From: DATFDN01 sp963756545
Lineage (GTDB): Bacteria; Pseudomonadota; Alphaproteobacteria; Acetobacterales; Acetobacteraceae
Direction of reading: 5' to 3'
Length of the DNA stretch: 64,000 nucleotides
NCBI GenBank assembly: GCA_963756545.1
Contig: CAVWNY010000004.1
Coordinates: 1 to 64,000 of the forward strand
Shown here: positions 35,649-42,283 of the stretch, piece after piece
How the letters are laid out: the number at the start of each line of letters is the position of its first letter
Position numbering within the stretch: the first letter of the stretch is position 1
Program-made: the position numbers and the translations under genes
The notes under the pieces: model-generated
The model's database searches: none
What the model was told of the DNA's origin: nothing
The model's input: only the letters and a program-made list of their open reading frames with translations

Positions 35649-37090
35649 GGCAGTTCCAAGGCGAAGCTCGCGCCGTGTCCTTCGCCGCCGGCGCAGAGCA
35701 GGAGCACGCGCCCGCCCTGCGCCTCGGCGAACTCGCGCGCGATCGCCAGGCCCAGCCCGGTGCCCTCGGGCCGACCTGTCACGAAGGGCTCGAACAGGCT
35801 GTCCCGCACCTGCGGGGCGATGCCCGGTCCGGTGTCGGCGACGACGATGCGAAGGCACGCGGCGTCCCGTACCGCGCTGAGGCTGATCCGTCCATTCGGC
35901 GGCGTGTGCTGGAGCGCGTTCAGGACAAGATTGCCGATCGCCCGGCGCGCGAGTTCCGGGTCGAACCGGCCCATTTGGTTTTTGGCGACGACCTCGATCA
36001 TGACCGTCCGCGCCTCGGCGATGTCCCGGTATTCGTCGGCCAGGGTCGCCAGGAACGCCCCGACATCCACCTCCTCCCGCGCGGCGTCGCGCCGTTGGGT
36101 CAAGTTCAGCAATTGCGACACCAGTGCGTCGAGCCGTGCGATTTGGGTGAGGATGGCGCCGAGTGCCCCCCGCATGCGCGCGGTATCGCCCGCCAAAGCG
36201 TTCTCGGCCCGAAGCCGCATCGCCGCGATGGGGTTGCGGATCTCGTGGGCGACGCCCGCCGCCACGCGGCCGAGAGCGGCCAGGCGCTCGGACGCCGTCA
36301 TCCGGGACGCCAGCTCGTCGGCGCGCCGGCGGGCTTCCGTCAGCCGGTGTCCGGCCTCGTTCAGCGCGCCGATGATCCGGTCAAGCTCCGCCTCGCCGGT
36401 TGGCGAGAGTTCCGGGAACGACCCGCCGCTCTGCTGGGCAAGCGCGGCCTCCATCCGGCCGACATGGCGCGACCAGGAGACGACGAGCCAAGCCAGCCAG
36501 GCCGACATTCCGACCATGAGGGCGAGCAGCGCGCCAAGACCGACCCGCAATCGGTCAACCCCGGGAGTGGCCCGAACCCGCGTCATCGCCCAACCGGTGA
36601 GGTCGGGAATGGGACCGCCGAGCGGGCAGGCATACAGCAGCAAGGTCTCGGACCGCGACGCCGTGCGGATGAAGGTCGGCTGATCCTCCCGCGCGGCCTG
36701 CTGATTGGCCGTGCGGATCTGAGCGATCTCGGCCTGCGGAACATCGGTTTTCGGACTGCTTCCCGAGTAGGTCGGGAAGGCATAGGCGAGAGCGCCTGTC
36801 CCGGACTCCCAGATGCCCCCCTCGACGCCCGCCTGATGCGCGAGCGCCATGATCACCACCGCCGGCAATCCGCGAAGCAGCGCGGCATCGGCCCCGCCCG
36901 TCCAGCCGCTCACGTAGAAGCCGTAGCGCTCGCGGATCATGTCGCAGGACCGGGCGACCACCGCCTCGGCGCGTCCCATCTGGGCGGAGGTGGACTGGCG
37001 ATAGAACTGCACGAGCATGATCCCGAGCGCCACGCAGACCGCCAGCGTGAGCAGCCACAGCACGAACAGCCGGGAACGGAGCGAGTGCAC
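35621..37090 (-). CDS. two-component sensor histidine kinase (NtrB/ZraS type)
   Basis: This 489-aa membrane kinase has an N-terminal helix (LFVLWLLTLAVCVALGIMLV) and a periplasmic sensor region of about 150 residues with a single pair of cysteine-free aromatic-rich segments (ERYGFYVSGWTGG, AYAFPTYSGS). A second membrane segment (VGLGALLALMVGMSAWLAWL) and a linker lead to HisKA with H282 in GVAHEIRNPIAAMRL and an HATPase domain (NLVLNALQHTPP, ADTGPGIAPQ, GTGLGLAIA). It phosphorylates the overlapping sigma-54 regulator. The sensed ligand is unknown; the sensor domain faces the periplasm where the adjacent secreted protein also acts. Confidence 0.93.
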   Translation of the reverse strand: MHSLRSRLFVLWLLTLAVCVALGIMLVQFYRQSTSAQMGRAEAVVARSCDMIRERYGFYVSGWTGGADAALLRGLPAVVIMALAHQAGVEGGIWESGTGALAYAFPTYSGSSPKTDVPQAEIAQIRTANQQAAREDQPTFIRTASRSETLLLYACPLGGPIPDLTGWAMTRVRATPGVDRLRVGLGALLALMVGMSAWLAWLVVSWSRHVGRMEAALAQQSGGSFPELSPTGEAELDRIIGALNEAGHRLTEARRRADELASRMTASERLAALGRVAAGVAHEIRNPIAAMRLRAENALAGDTARMRGALGAILTQIARLDALVSQLLNLTQRRDAAREEVDVGAFLATLADEYRDIAEARTVMIEVVAKNQMGRFDPELARRAIGNLVLNALQHTPPNGRISLSAVRDAACLRIVVADTGPGIAPQVRDSLFEPFVTGRPEGTGLGLAIAREFAEAQGGRVLLLCAGGEGHGASFALELPWELPWPPS

Positions 37091-37165
37091 GGGTCCATTC
37101 TGCTCGTTTATCAGCGCGAATTGGGCTGGCTAACCGCGTTCATGAAACGGAACCGCTGCAATTCC

Positions 37166-37200
37166 CCCGTCATGGCCGGGCTTGGCCCGGCCATGACGGG
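37166..37200. repeat. 15-bp perfect palindrome (REP-like, simple form)
   Basis: CCCGTCATGGCCGGG pairs perfectly with CCCGGCCATGACGGG across a 5-nt loop. It lies in the 119-nt gap between the secreted-protein gene and the kinase gene, downstream of the first and upstream of the second. The GTCATGGCCGG core is shared with the longer elements at 40244-40324 and 49525-49755, so it is the basic unit of a dispersed family. As RNA it would form a strong hairpin and might reduce read-through into the kinase. Confidence 0.8.
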
Positions 37201-37209
37201 TCGATCAGA

Positions 37210-37959
37210 TCAGGAATGCGGCGCGGGCGCTGCGCCATCTGGCGTCGGCGTCCCATCCTGCCCGATGGGCGGCGGGCCGCGCCGTCCGCCGGGCGGGGGC
37301 GGACCATGACGGTGCGGCGGCGCGGCCACCTCGGTTGCCTGCGCCTGCGTGGGACCGATCGACCGTGCGGCGATCACCTTGCCGAGCGGACCCGCGACGC
37401 CGTTGCCGGAGGCGAAGACCTGCTGGCCGGGGGCAAGCTCGCTCGCCAGCCGTCGCGCCTCGGGCGGCGGCAGGCGGACCATGGTGCCGTCTTCCAGCAG
37501 CACGCCGTTGAGATCGCCGCGCGGCCCGTGCAGTTGCTCCTTGATGCGCCCCTGGTCCTGAATCTGCTGGCCCGCTCCACCTGGGCCGCGCCTACCGGGG
37601 CCGCCGCCGGGCGGGCCGTTGTCCGTCACCGTCTGGCCGGAGGCGTCGTTGGTGACCGACATCGCCTGCACCATCGGGACCGCCGCGGCCTTCAGCCCGC
37701 GGATGGTGACCGTGTCGCCTGGCCGCACCGTGTAGACCAGCTCGGCCGAGAGGTGCGGCGGCATATGCACCTCGGTGCCGTCCTGAAGGATGAAACCATC
37801 GACGTCGCCGCGCGGCGTCAGGCTGTACTGCGCGACCTTGCCCTTGATGGTCGGAAGCTGCTGCGCTTCGGATGCCGCAGTCTGCTGGGCGTAGGCGCCC
37901 GCGCCGGCCCCGGTCACCAGGGTGGCGGCGAGCAGCGCGTATCTGAGTTTGAACGACAT
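37210..37959 (-). CDS. secreted protein with duplicated 'PRGD-x-G' domain, unknown function
   Basis: This 249-aa protein has a signal peptide (YALLAATLVTGAGAGAYAQ) and two related modules of about 55 residues. The first contains YSLTPRGDVDGFILQDGTEV and HMPPHLSAELVYTVRPGDTV; the second contains LHGPRGDLNGVLLEDGTMV and RLPPPEARRLASELAPGQQV. The pattern looks like small beta-barrels (OB-like). Gly/Pro-rich linkers surround them and the C-terminus is His/Pro/Gly-rich (PPHRHGPPPPGGRRGPPP), possibly metal-binding. A near-consensus sigma-54 promoter with upstream dyads precedes it, and the matching kinase-regulator pair is encoded just downstream on the same strand. I do not recognise a named family. 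Confidence 0.75.
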   Translation of the reverse strand: MSFKLRYALLAATLVTGAGAGAYAQQTAASEAQQLPTIKGKVAQYSLTPRGDVDGFILQDGTEVHMPPHLSAELVYTVRPGDTVTIRGLKAAAVPMVQAMSVTNDASGQTVTDNGPPGGGPGRRGPGGAGQQIQDQGRIKEQLHGPRGDLNGVLLEDGTMVRLPPPEARRLASELAPGQQVFASGNGVAGPLGKVIAARSIGPTQAQATEVAAPPHRHGPPPPGGRRGPPPIGQDGTPTPDGAAPAPHS

Positions 37960-38006
37960 GGTGTTCCCCAAGATAGTCCGGGCCGAAGTGCCCGTGCCGT
38001 TGTCGT

Positions 38007-38023
38007 CGCATGCGCCGTGCCAA
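38007..38023 (-). promoter_or_regulatory. sigma-54 (-24/-12) promoter
   Basis: On the minus strand the sequence is TTGGCACGGCGCATGCG. The sigma-54 consensus is TGGCACG-N4-TTGC; here every position matches except TTGC, which reads ATGC, and the invariant GG and GC are exactly 10 nt apart. The expected transcription start is near 37996, leaving a leader of about 37 nt before the secreted-protein ATG at 37959. With an NtrC-type activator encoded 2.4 kb downstream this is a strong candidate. Confidence 0.75.
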
Positions 38024-38075
38024 CGTCTAAGCCTCGGATTCAAGGCTCTATTCAGCATGGTCGGCCGGATTCCTG

Positions 38076-38113
38076 TCTGATATCGCGATCAGAGGCGTCC
38101 GGCTTTCGGACGC
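38076..38113. promoter_or_regulatory. two adjacent dyads, candidate enhancer sites for the sigma-54 activator
   Basis: TCTGAT-N6-ATCAGA (38076-38093) is a perfect 6-bp dyad of the size bound by Fis-type helix-turn-helix dimers. It is followed one base later by GCGTCCG-N5-CGGACGC (38095-38113), a perfect 7-bp dyad. They lie about 80-115 nt upstream of the predicted sigma-54 start point, the usual place for NtrC-type binding. The second could instead be a simple hairpin. Confidence 0.5.
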
Positions 38114-38197
38114 GACCGGGCCGGGAGCACCCTCCGCCCGAAGCCTTGCCCGGCCACTGCGGCGCCTGTATCTCAGGCCGCACCTTCGGGGTCGTTC

Positions 38198-38272
38198 AGC
38201 GGGTGTAGTTCAATGGTAGAACGGCAGCCTTCCAAGCTGCTCACGGGGGTTCGATTCCCCCCACCCGCTCCA
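38198..38272 (+). tRNA. tRNA-Gly (TCC)
   Basis: A complete 75-nt cloverleaf including CCA. The acceptor GCGGGTG pairs with CACCCGC. The anticodon stem GCAGC/GCTGC encloses the loop CTTCCAA with anticodon TCC at 38231-38233, and the T-arm reads GGTTCGATTCC. It decodes GGA and GGG. Confidence 0.97.
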
Positions 38273-38278
38273 CCGCGC

Positions 38279-40162
38279 TCAGAATCCGAACATGTGATCG
38301 AGCGAGAAGCCGCCCGCCTCATCCATCAGCCCGTGGTAGCCGAACAGCCGGCAGGTCGCGTCGCGCACCAGCACGTACCCGGTCGGCCCCGCCGCGCGCA
38401 TCTGCTCCTCGCCGAAGACGGCATGCGGCGAGACCACGGCCGAGCCGGAACAGGCGATCCCCATCCGCTCCTCAGCCACCGCACGCCCATCCGCGTCATG
38501 CAGCACCAGCGCGGTGTCCGAGCGCGCCCGCCACGGTGCCGAGGCGGGATAGATCAGCACCGCGAAGCTTCGCCGGCGCGCATCGCCAAGGCGCAGGAAC
38601 AGCCGCGTCGAGAGGCCCGGCGGCGGCCCGCTATAGGATTGCGGCTCGTCGCGATAGGTCATGATGGTGTTGAACATGTGCGCGCCGAAGCTCGACTCCG
38701 CCGCGTGCCCGGTTTCGCGATCCTCGTAGCGGAACAGCGCATGGAGCCATCCGTCGGCCTCGCCGCCGTCGCGAAAGTCATACGCGAGTTCGGCGTGACC
38801 CTCGAGTACGCCGGCCACCTCGTCCAGGTCGAGCGCGAGATCGTGGTCGCGCCCGAGCCGTCCGAGGAAACGCTCGGCGACCTTGCGGCCGTCCTGGTCG
38901 AACACGTCGAGCCGAATCGGCAGCGTCGCCTGGCTCGTCGCCATCGGCGTGGGCTGCACGATCGTGCGGAACCGCGCGGGGTCCAGGATGGGGAAGGGCA
39001 GCAGATAGCCGCGCCCGAGCGAGGCGGGCAGGGCGGCGATCCCCGGATCGGGCCGCAGGTCGGCGCGCTCCACGTTCACATGCGCGATCCGGGTACGCCC
39101 GCCACGCGCCACCTCGTAACGCGGCCGCACGACGTGCCGACCCGCGCGCAGCTCGACCTGGGCCGGCCAGCGCACGCCGGGCAGCATCTCGCCCACGTCC
39201 AGCGCCACCGTGGCGAACGGCCGCACCTCGCGATCCAGCGCCACCGGCCGCTCCGCCCCCATCCGGTCCAGCGCCACCGCCCCGGCGGGAATCGGCGCGG
39301 CGTGGCTGTTCTGCAACCACAGGATCACCCGCTCGTCGTCGCGTGGGGCGGGCAGGCCGGCATAGCGGTCCGACGGCCAGGCGTTCGCGTCATGCGTGCA
39401 GGAGAGCGACGGCCCGCCAGCGGAATCGTACGTGTCGAGGGCGTATTTCACCACGTCATGGGCCGCCGCCCCGACGACGTGCAGGAACAACTGCCCGACG
39501 AAGGGCGGCAGGCCGAAGCGGGCGCGAATGTCGCGGCTGTCGATCGCGAACCCACCCGGCCCCTCGGGCACGCGCTCCTCCCAGGTCGCGAGCGGCGCGC
39601 CGGTCGCATCGAACAGGCGCAGCCAGAGCCGCACCGCTCGGGCACCATATCCGGCCCAGTAGTTCGCTGAGACGAGCCGGGTCGAGAGCCCATCCTGGTC
39701 GCGGAAGAAGGCGAAGTTGGTCGCGAAGTTCAGCCGGTCGAGATAGCGCGCCGGGTTGGTCAGCAACTCGGCCGGCAACCGTGCCTCATCAAGCGTAAGG
39801 ACTCGCGCGCCGCGCGGCACGAAGGGCGCGACGCGTGCGGCAACCCGCCCGGCGTCGAATGCCGCGATCAGCACGGCGAATGCGTCCGCTTCGGGCAACT
39901 CCGTCAGCGGACGCGCGGCCAACCCCGCCCGCGTCTGCCCGACCGCTTGCACGTCGTGGACGTACAGCGCGCACACACGAAATGGATACAGCGCGAACAG
40001 CACCTCGGCGATGCCGTCGGGATCATAAAGCGCGACCGGCCCGCCCGACCCGGCTAGCATGGCATAAAGCCGCGCGATCCCCTCAGCCGCGAGCGGGTGC
40101 GCCAGCGCCTTGTAGAGCACGTTCCCGCCGGCGCGCGCGTCGAAGATCTGGATGTGCAGCAT
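38279..40162 (-). CDS. conserved-looking 627-aa protein of unknown function
   Basis: I do not recognise this family. The protein has no signal peptide or membrane segment and is rich in R, A, D and aromatic residues. An N-terminal part (about 1-130) has alternating hydrophobic segments (MLHIQIFDARAGGNVLYKAL, then AVLIAAFDAGRVAARVAPFV) that could be a small Rossmann-like domain. The rest, from NFATNFAFFRDQDGLSTRL onward, is beta-rich with repeated 'LSTRL' and 'RLFLRLGD' strand patterns and two DTYDSAGG/DEPQSYSGPP loops, suggesting duplicated beta-sandwich domains. Codon use is like its neighbours. It ends 7 nt after the tRNA-Gly and is a lone gene. A 9-bp hairpin (40175-40195) lies just upstream of its start. 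Confidence 0.8.
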   Translation of the reverse strand: MLHIQIFDARAGGNVLYKALAHPLAAEGIARLYAMLAGSGGPVALYDPDGIAEVLFALYPFRVCALYVHDVQAVGQTRAGLAARPLTELPEADAFAVLIAAFDAGRVAARVAPFVPRGARVLTLDEARLPAELLTNPARYLDRLNFATNFAFFRDQDGLSTRLVSANYWAGYGARAVRLWLRLFDATGAPLATWEERVPEGPGGFAIDSRDIRARFGLPPFVGQLFLHVVGAAAHDVVKYALDTYDSAGGPSLSCTHDANAWPSDRYAGLPAPRDDERVILWLQNSHAAPIPAGAVALDRMGAERPVALDREVRPFATVALDVGEMLPGVRWPAQVELRAGRHVVRPRYEVARGGRTRIAHVNVERADLRPDPGIAALPASLGRGYLLPFPILDPARFRTIVQPTPMATSQATLPIRLDVFDQDGRKVAERFLGRLGRDHDLALDLDEVAGVLEGHAELAYDFRDGGEADGWLHALFRYEDRETGHAAESSFGAHMFNTIMTYRDEPQSYSGPPPGLSTRLFLRLGDARRRSFAVLIYPASAPWRARSDTALVLHDADGRAVAEERMGIACSGSAVVSPHAVFGEEQMRAAGPTGYVLVRDATCRLFGYHGLMDEAGGFSLDHMFGF

Positions 40163-40174
40163 GAGCGTCCTTAG

Positions 40175-40195
40175 CCCGCGAGGCCACCTCGCGGG
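40175..40195 (-). promoter_or_regulatory. 9-bp hairpin in the leader of the 627-aa gene
   Basis: CCCGCGAGG and CCTCGCGGG pair perfectly around CCA, 13 nt upstream of the ATG at 40162 on the minus strand. So close to the start, a transcript carrying it could be affected in translation initiation. It may also be only a mini repeat element, since the flanking GGGGCGAGGGGAGGGA resembles the CCCTCCC repeats elsewhere in the window. Confidence 0.4.
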
Positions 40196-40243
40196 AAGGG
40201 GCGAGGGGAGGGATGCCAGGGTAATCGCATTTGACCAAACACC

Positions 40244-40324
40244 GTCATGGCCGGCGAAGGCCGGCCACCCACGTCTTCACTGGTGGCGGAAAGACGTGGG
40301 TGCCCGGCCTTCGCCGGGCATGAC
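40244..40324. repeat. two-module palindromic intergenic repeat
   Basis: Left arm 40244-40277 and right arm 40291-40324 are inverted copies. The outer module is GTCATGGCCGGCGAAGGCCGG with its mirror ending GGGCATGAC; the inner module is ACCCACGTCTT with AAGACGTGGGT, around a 13-nt loop. The same two modules make up the element at 49605-49688, and the outer module alone forms the palindrome at 37166-37200. The rest of the 40163-40446 gap contains no gene I can support. Confidence 0.85.
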
Positions 40325-40446
40325 GACATTGGGTGGCTCGGATAACTCAGGGTGCGACCAGCTCGAACTATAATCAGCCGGCGCGGGGGAATACATATGC
40401 GATAGCCCTGGGAGGGATGCGCTCCCGTGCTGGGATGCAGACCCAA

Positions 40447-40953
40447 TCAAGTCACCGCCGCCCCCGACCAAAGCCGGTCGCCAAGATGCGCTACTTCGGC
40501 GTGGCTGATACCGGGCCATTCCGGCGTGATATGCCAGTGGGCGAGGAACTGCACGACTTCGTCGGGCATCGGCGGTAGAGGCGTTTCCCGCCTCACCCGA
40601 GCAATGCAAGTCGCCTCCGTTTCGTCGGGTCTGACGGGGCGGATGCTTTCGGACAGGCTGCCAGGGTCACGAAACGGCTGCTGACACTGGTTGGCTTCGC
40701 GGCTGACGCGCAACGCGAGGAGGTTGTCGCGCTGCCGGGCATGCGCAGTGGTCACCGTCAGGGCCGCGACCGCGCTTAACAGGATCAGCCGTGCCGACAG
40801 AAGCGCGGTGCGGGTTTCGTCCAGCAGCAGCGGCGAGAGATGCATGGTGAACCGGCCCTGGCCGGCCAGCTTCACAACCCTGCCCGGAATACTTGCGGGA
40901 AACAGAAAGGCGCTGACGAGGATTGAGGCATCAACGACGGCGCTTATCGGCAT
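40447..40953 (-). pseudogene. PIN-domain toxin truncated after ~55 residues and fused to an unrelated tail
   Basis: The frame starts as a PIN-family toxin (ISAVVDASILVSAFLFP, with the first catalytic Asp, then IPGRVVKLAGQGRFTMHLS and LLLDETRTALLSARL). At about residue 57 it changes character to LILLSAVAALTVTTAHA, a good signal-peptide core. It then continues with a sequence unlike PIN proteins (CQQPFRDPGSLSESIRP, then MPDEVVQFLAHWHITPEWPG). The remaining PIN acidic residues and the C-terminal half are missing. I infer a deletion that joined a toxin 5' end to the body of a small exported protein that lost its own start. The start overlaps the antitoxin gene by 23 nt, as in intact modules. The toxin is surely inactive; whether the chimera is made is unknown. 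Confidence 0.65.
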
Positions 40954-41164
40954 GGAAGGCCCGCGCTTCATCGACGGCGGCCAGAATTCCGGCTTCTTGT
41001 TCAGGGGTTGGCTCGCGCCCGGCGATGCTAACCGGTTTGAGCAGGATTTCGCCGGCTTTCGTCAGTTCCGCTTCCAGATAGTCGCCCTCTTCCAGCTTGG
41101 CCGCTTCGCGAATATCGCGCGGCAGGGTGATTTGGGCGGCTCGGCGAAGCCTGACGAGCGACAT
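40931..41164 (-). CDS. AbrB/SpoVT-type antitoxin
   Basis: This 77-aa protein has the swapped-hairpin AbrB DNA-binding fold (LVRLRRAAQITLPRDIREAA, then KLEEGDYLEAELTKAGEILL) and a C-terminal helix rich in acidic and basic residues (EQEAGILAAVDEARAFHADK) that would bind the toxin. It is the antitoxin of a PIN-type module whose toxin is broken. Its promoter region is markedly AT-rich against the GC-rich background and holds direct repeats (41201-41240) that look like its operator. Both features suggest the module was acquired horizontally. Confidence 0.88.
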   Translation of the reverse strand: MSLVRLRRAAQITLPRDIREAAKLEEGDYLEAELTKAGEILLKPVSIAGREPTPEQEAGILAAVDEARAFHADKRRR

Positions 41165-41200
41165 AGGAACATCTCCCGAAAATAAGGCAGTCGTAGGCTA

Positions 41201-41240
41201 TCTCAAATTACGAACTTCTCAAAATACAAATCTCATATAC
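41201..41240 (-). promoter_or_regulatory. AT-rich operator with tandem 14-16 nt direct repeats
   Basis: On the + strand TCTCAAATTACGAACT, TCTCAAAATACAAA and TCTCATATAC follow one another. The first two match at 12 of 16 positions. They lie about 40-75 nt upstream of the antitoxin start in the only strongly AT-rich stretch of the window. Autoregulation by antitoxin binding to such repeats is the rule in these modules, and the role here is inferred from that. Confidence 0.45.
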
Positions 41241-41282
41241 CGTCCCTTAGCCGGGATGTTGGTTCCGGACCGTATTTTGACC

Positions 41283-42221
41283 CTACCTCCCCAACCGCCG
41301 GCGAACCTCGACGGCCGCCTCCGGCGTGTCGTTCAGCGGCTGCGTGGCCCAGTTCTCGAACCGGCCCCCAAACATCCGCACCCGCCTATCGGCCAGCAGC
41401 CCAGCAGTGAATAGCCCGTTGCGCCGCGACCGGCCTGGCAGCGACGCCAGCATGACCGGAGCGGCGGTTGCCACCGCCTCGGAGATCATCGACACGCTGT
41501 CGGCCGTCACCACGATCGCATCGGCCAGCGCCAACATCCCAAAATACGGGTTCTCCCCACTGCCGTCCCAAACGTAACCACCCAAGGGGATCAGGGTCTC
41601 CGACAACGCCCGGATCGCCGCCGGGTCGGTGCGGCGCGACGGCGTGAGCGCAAGGCCCGCGCGATCCTGGCGCATCATCGCGGCGAGGTCGTCGGCGAGC
41701 CGCGCCGCCACCTCGGCGTCCAGGCGGAAACGGCCGTTGCTGCCGCCCACCAGCACGGCGACGAGCGGGCGCGGCAGGCCCGCGAGGCGCGGCCCCCACC
41801 GCTCGGCCTCGGCGCGCAGGCGCGCGGGCGTCACGCGATGCAGCGCCGTGCGGGTCACGATCACGTTCGGCCCGGCCATCTCGTCGTGGCGCGCGGCCAC
41901 GATCACGTCGAACCGGCGCGGGTCCATGCGCGGGTTCTGGATCTGCACCGCCGGAACGCCCCGCCGGCGCAGCGCCGCGCCGACCGCCGCCCCCATCCCG
42001 CCGCAGGCGATGGAGACCGCCGGCAACGTCCCCCGCACCGCGTCCGCCGCCACGGCCAGCGGCGCGGGCCAGAACCGGGCGGGCACGAAGCGCCACGGCG
42101 CGCTTGGTGCGAGCACGCGCAATTCCGCCGTCCAGCCCGCCGCCTCGGCCAGCCCCAACGCCTGCGCCTGCAACCCGGCATAGGCCTCGGTGAGAATCCA
42201 GGGGTGCGCCTCGCTGCTCAC
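41283..42221 (-). CDS. ELM1/GtrOC1-family protein (mitochondrial-fission-ELM1 homologue)
   Basis: This 312-aa protein is of the ELM1 family found in plants and many alphaproteobacteria. It shows the GT-B-like halves typical of the family: WILTEAYAGLQAQALGLAEA at the start, ACGGMGAAVGAAL, then VAVLVGGSNGRFRLD at the domain junction, and IVVTADSVSMISEAVATAAP in the second half, which resembles a nucleotide-sugar binding site. In plants ELM1 helps recruit dynamin for mitochondrial fission; in bacteria the function is not established and a glycosyltransferase-like role is suspected. It is a single gene, divergent from the PLP enzyme. Confidence 0.87.
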   Translation of the reverse strand: MSSEAHPWILTEAYAGLQAQALGLAEAAGWTAELRVLAPSAPWRFVPARFWPAPLAVAADAVRGTLPAVSIACGGMGAAVGAALRRRGVPAVQIQNPRMDPRRFDVIVAARHDEMAGPNVIVTRTALHRVTPARLRAEAERWGPRLAGLPRPLVAVLVGGSNGRFRLDAEVAARLADDLAAMMRQDRAGLALTPSRRTDPAAIRALSETLIPLGGYVWDGSGENPYFGMLALADAIVVTADSVSMISEAVATAAPVMLASLPGRSRRNGLFTAGLLADRRVRMFGGRFENWATQPLNDTPEAAVEVRRRLGR

Positions 42222-42283
42222 GCGCGGCTTGTCGTGGGGTGGCGCGGGTGCGTCAATGCCGCTCCGTCCAGGGAGACAACGCC

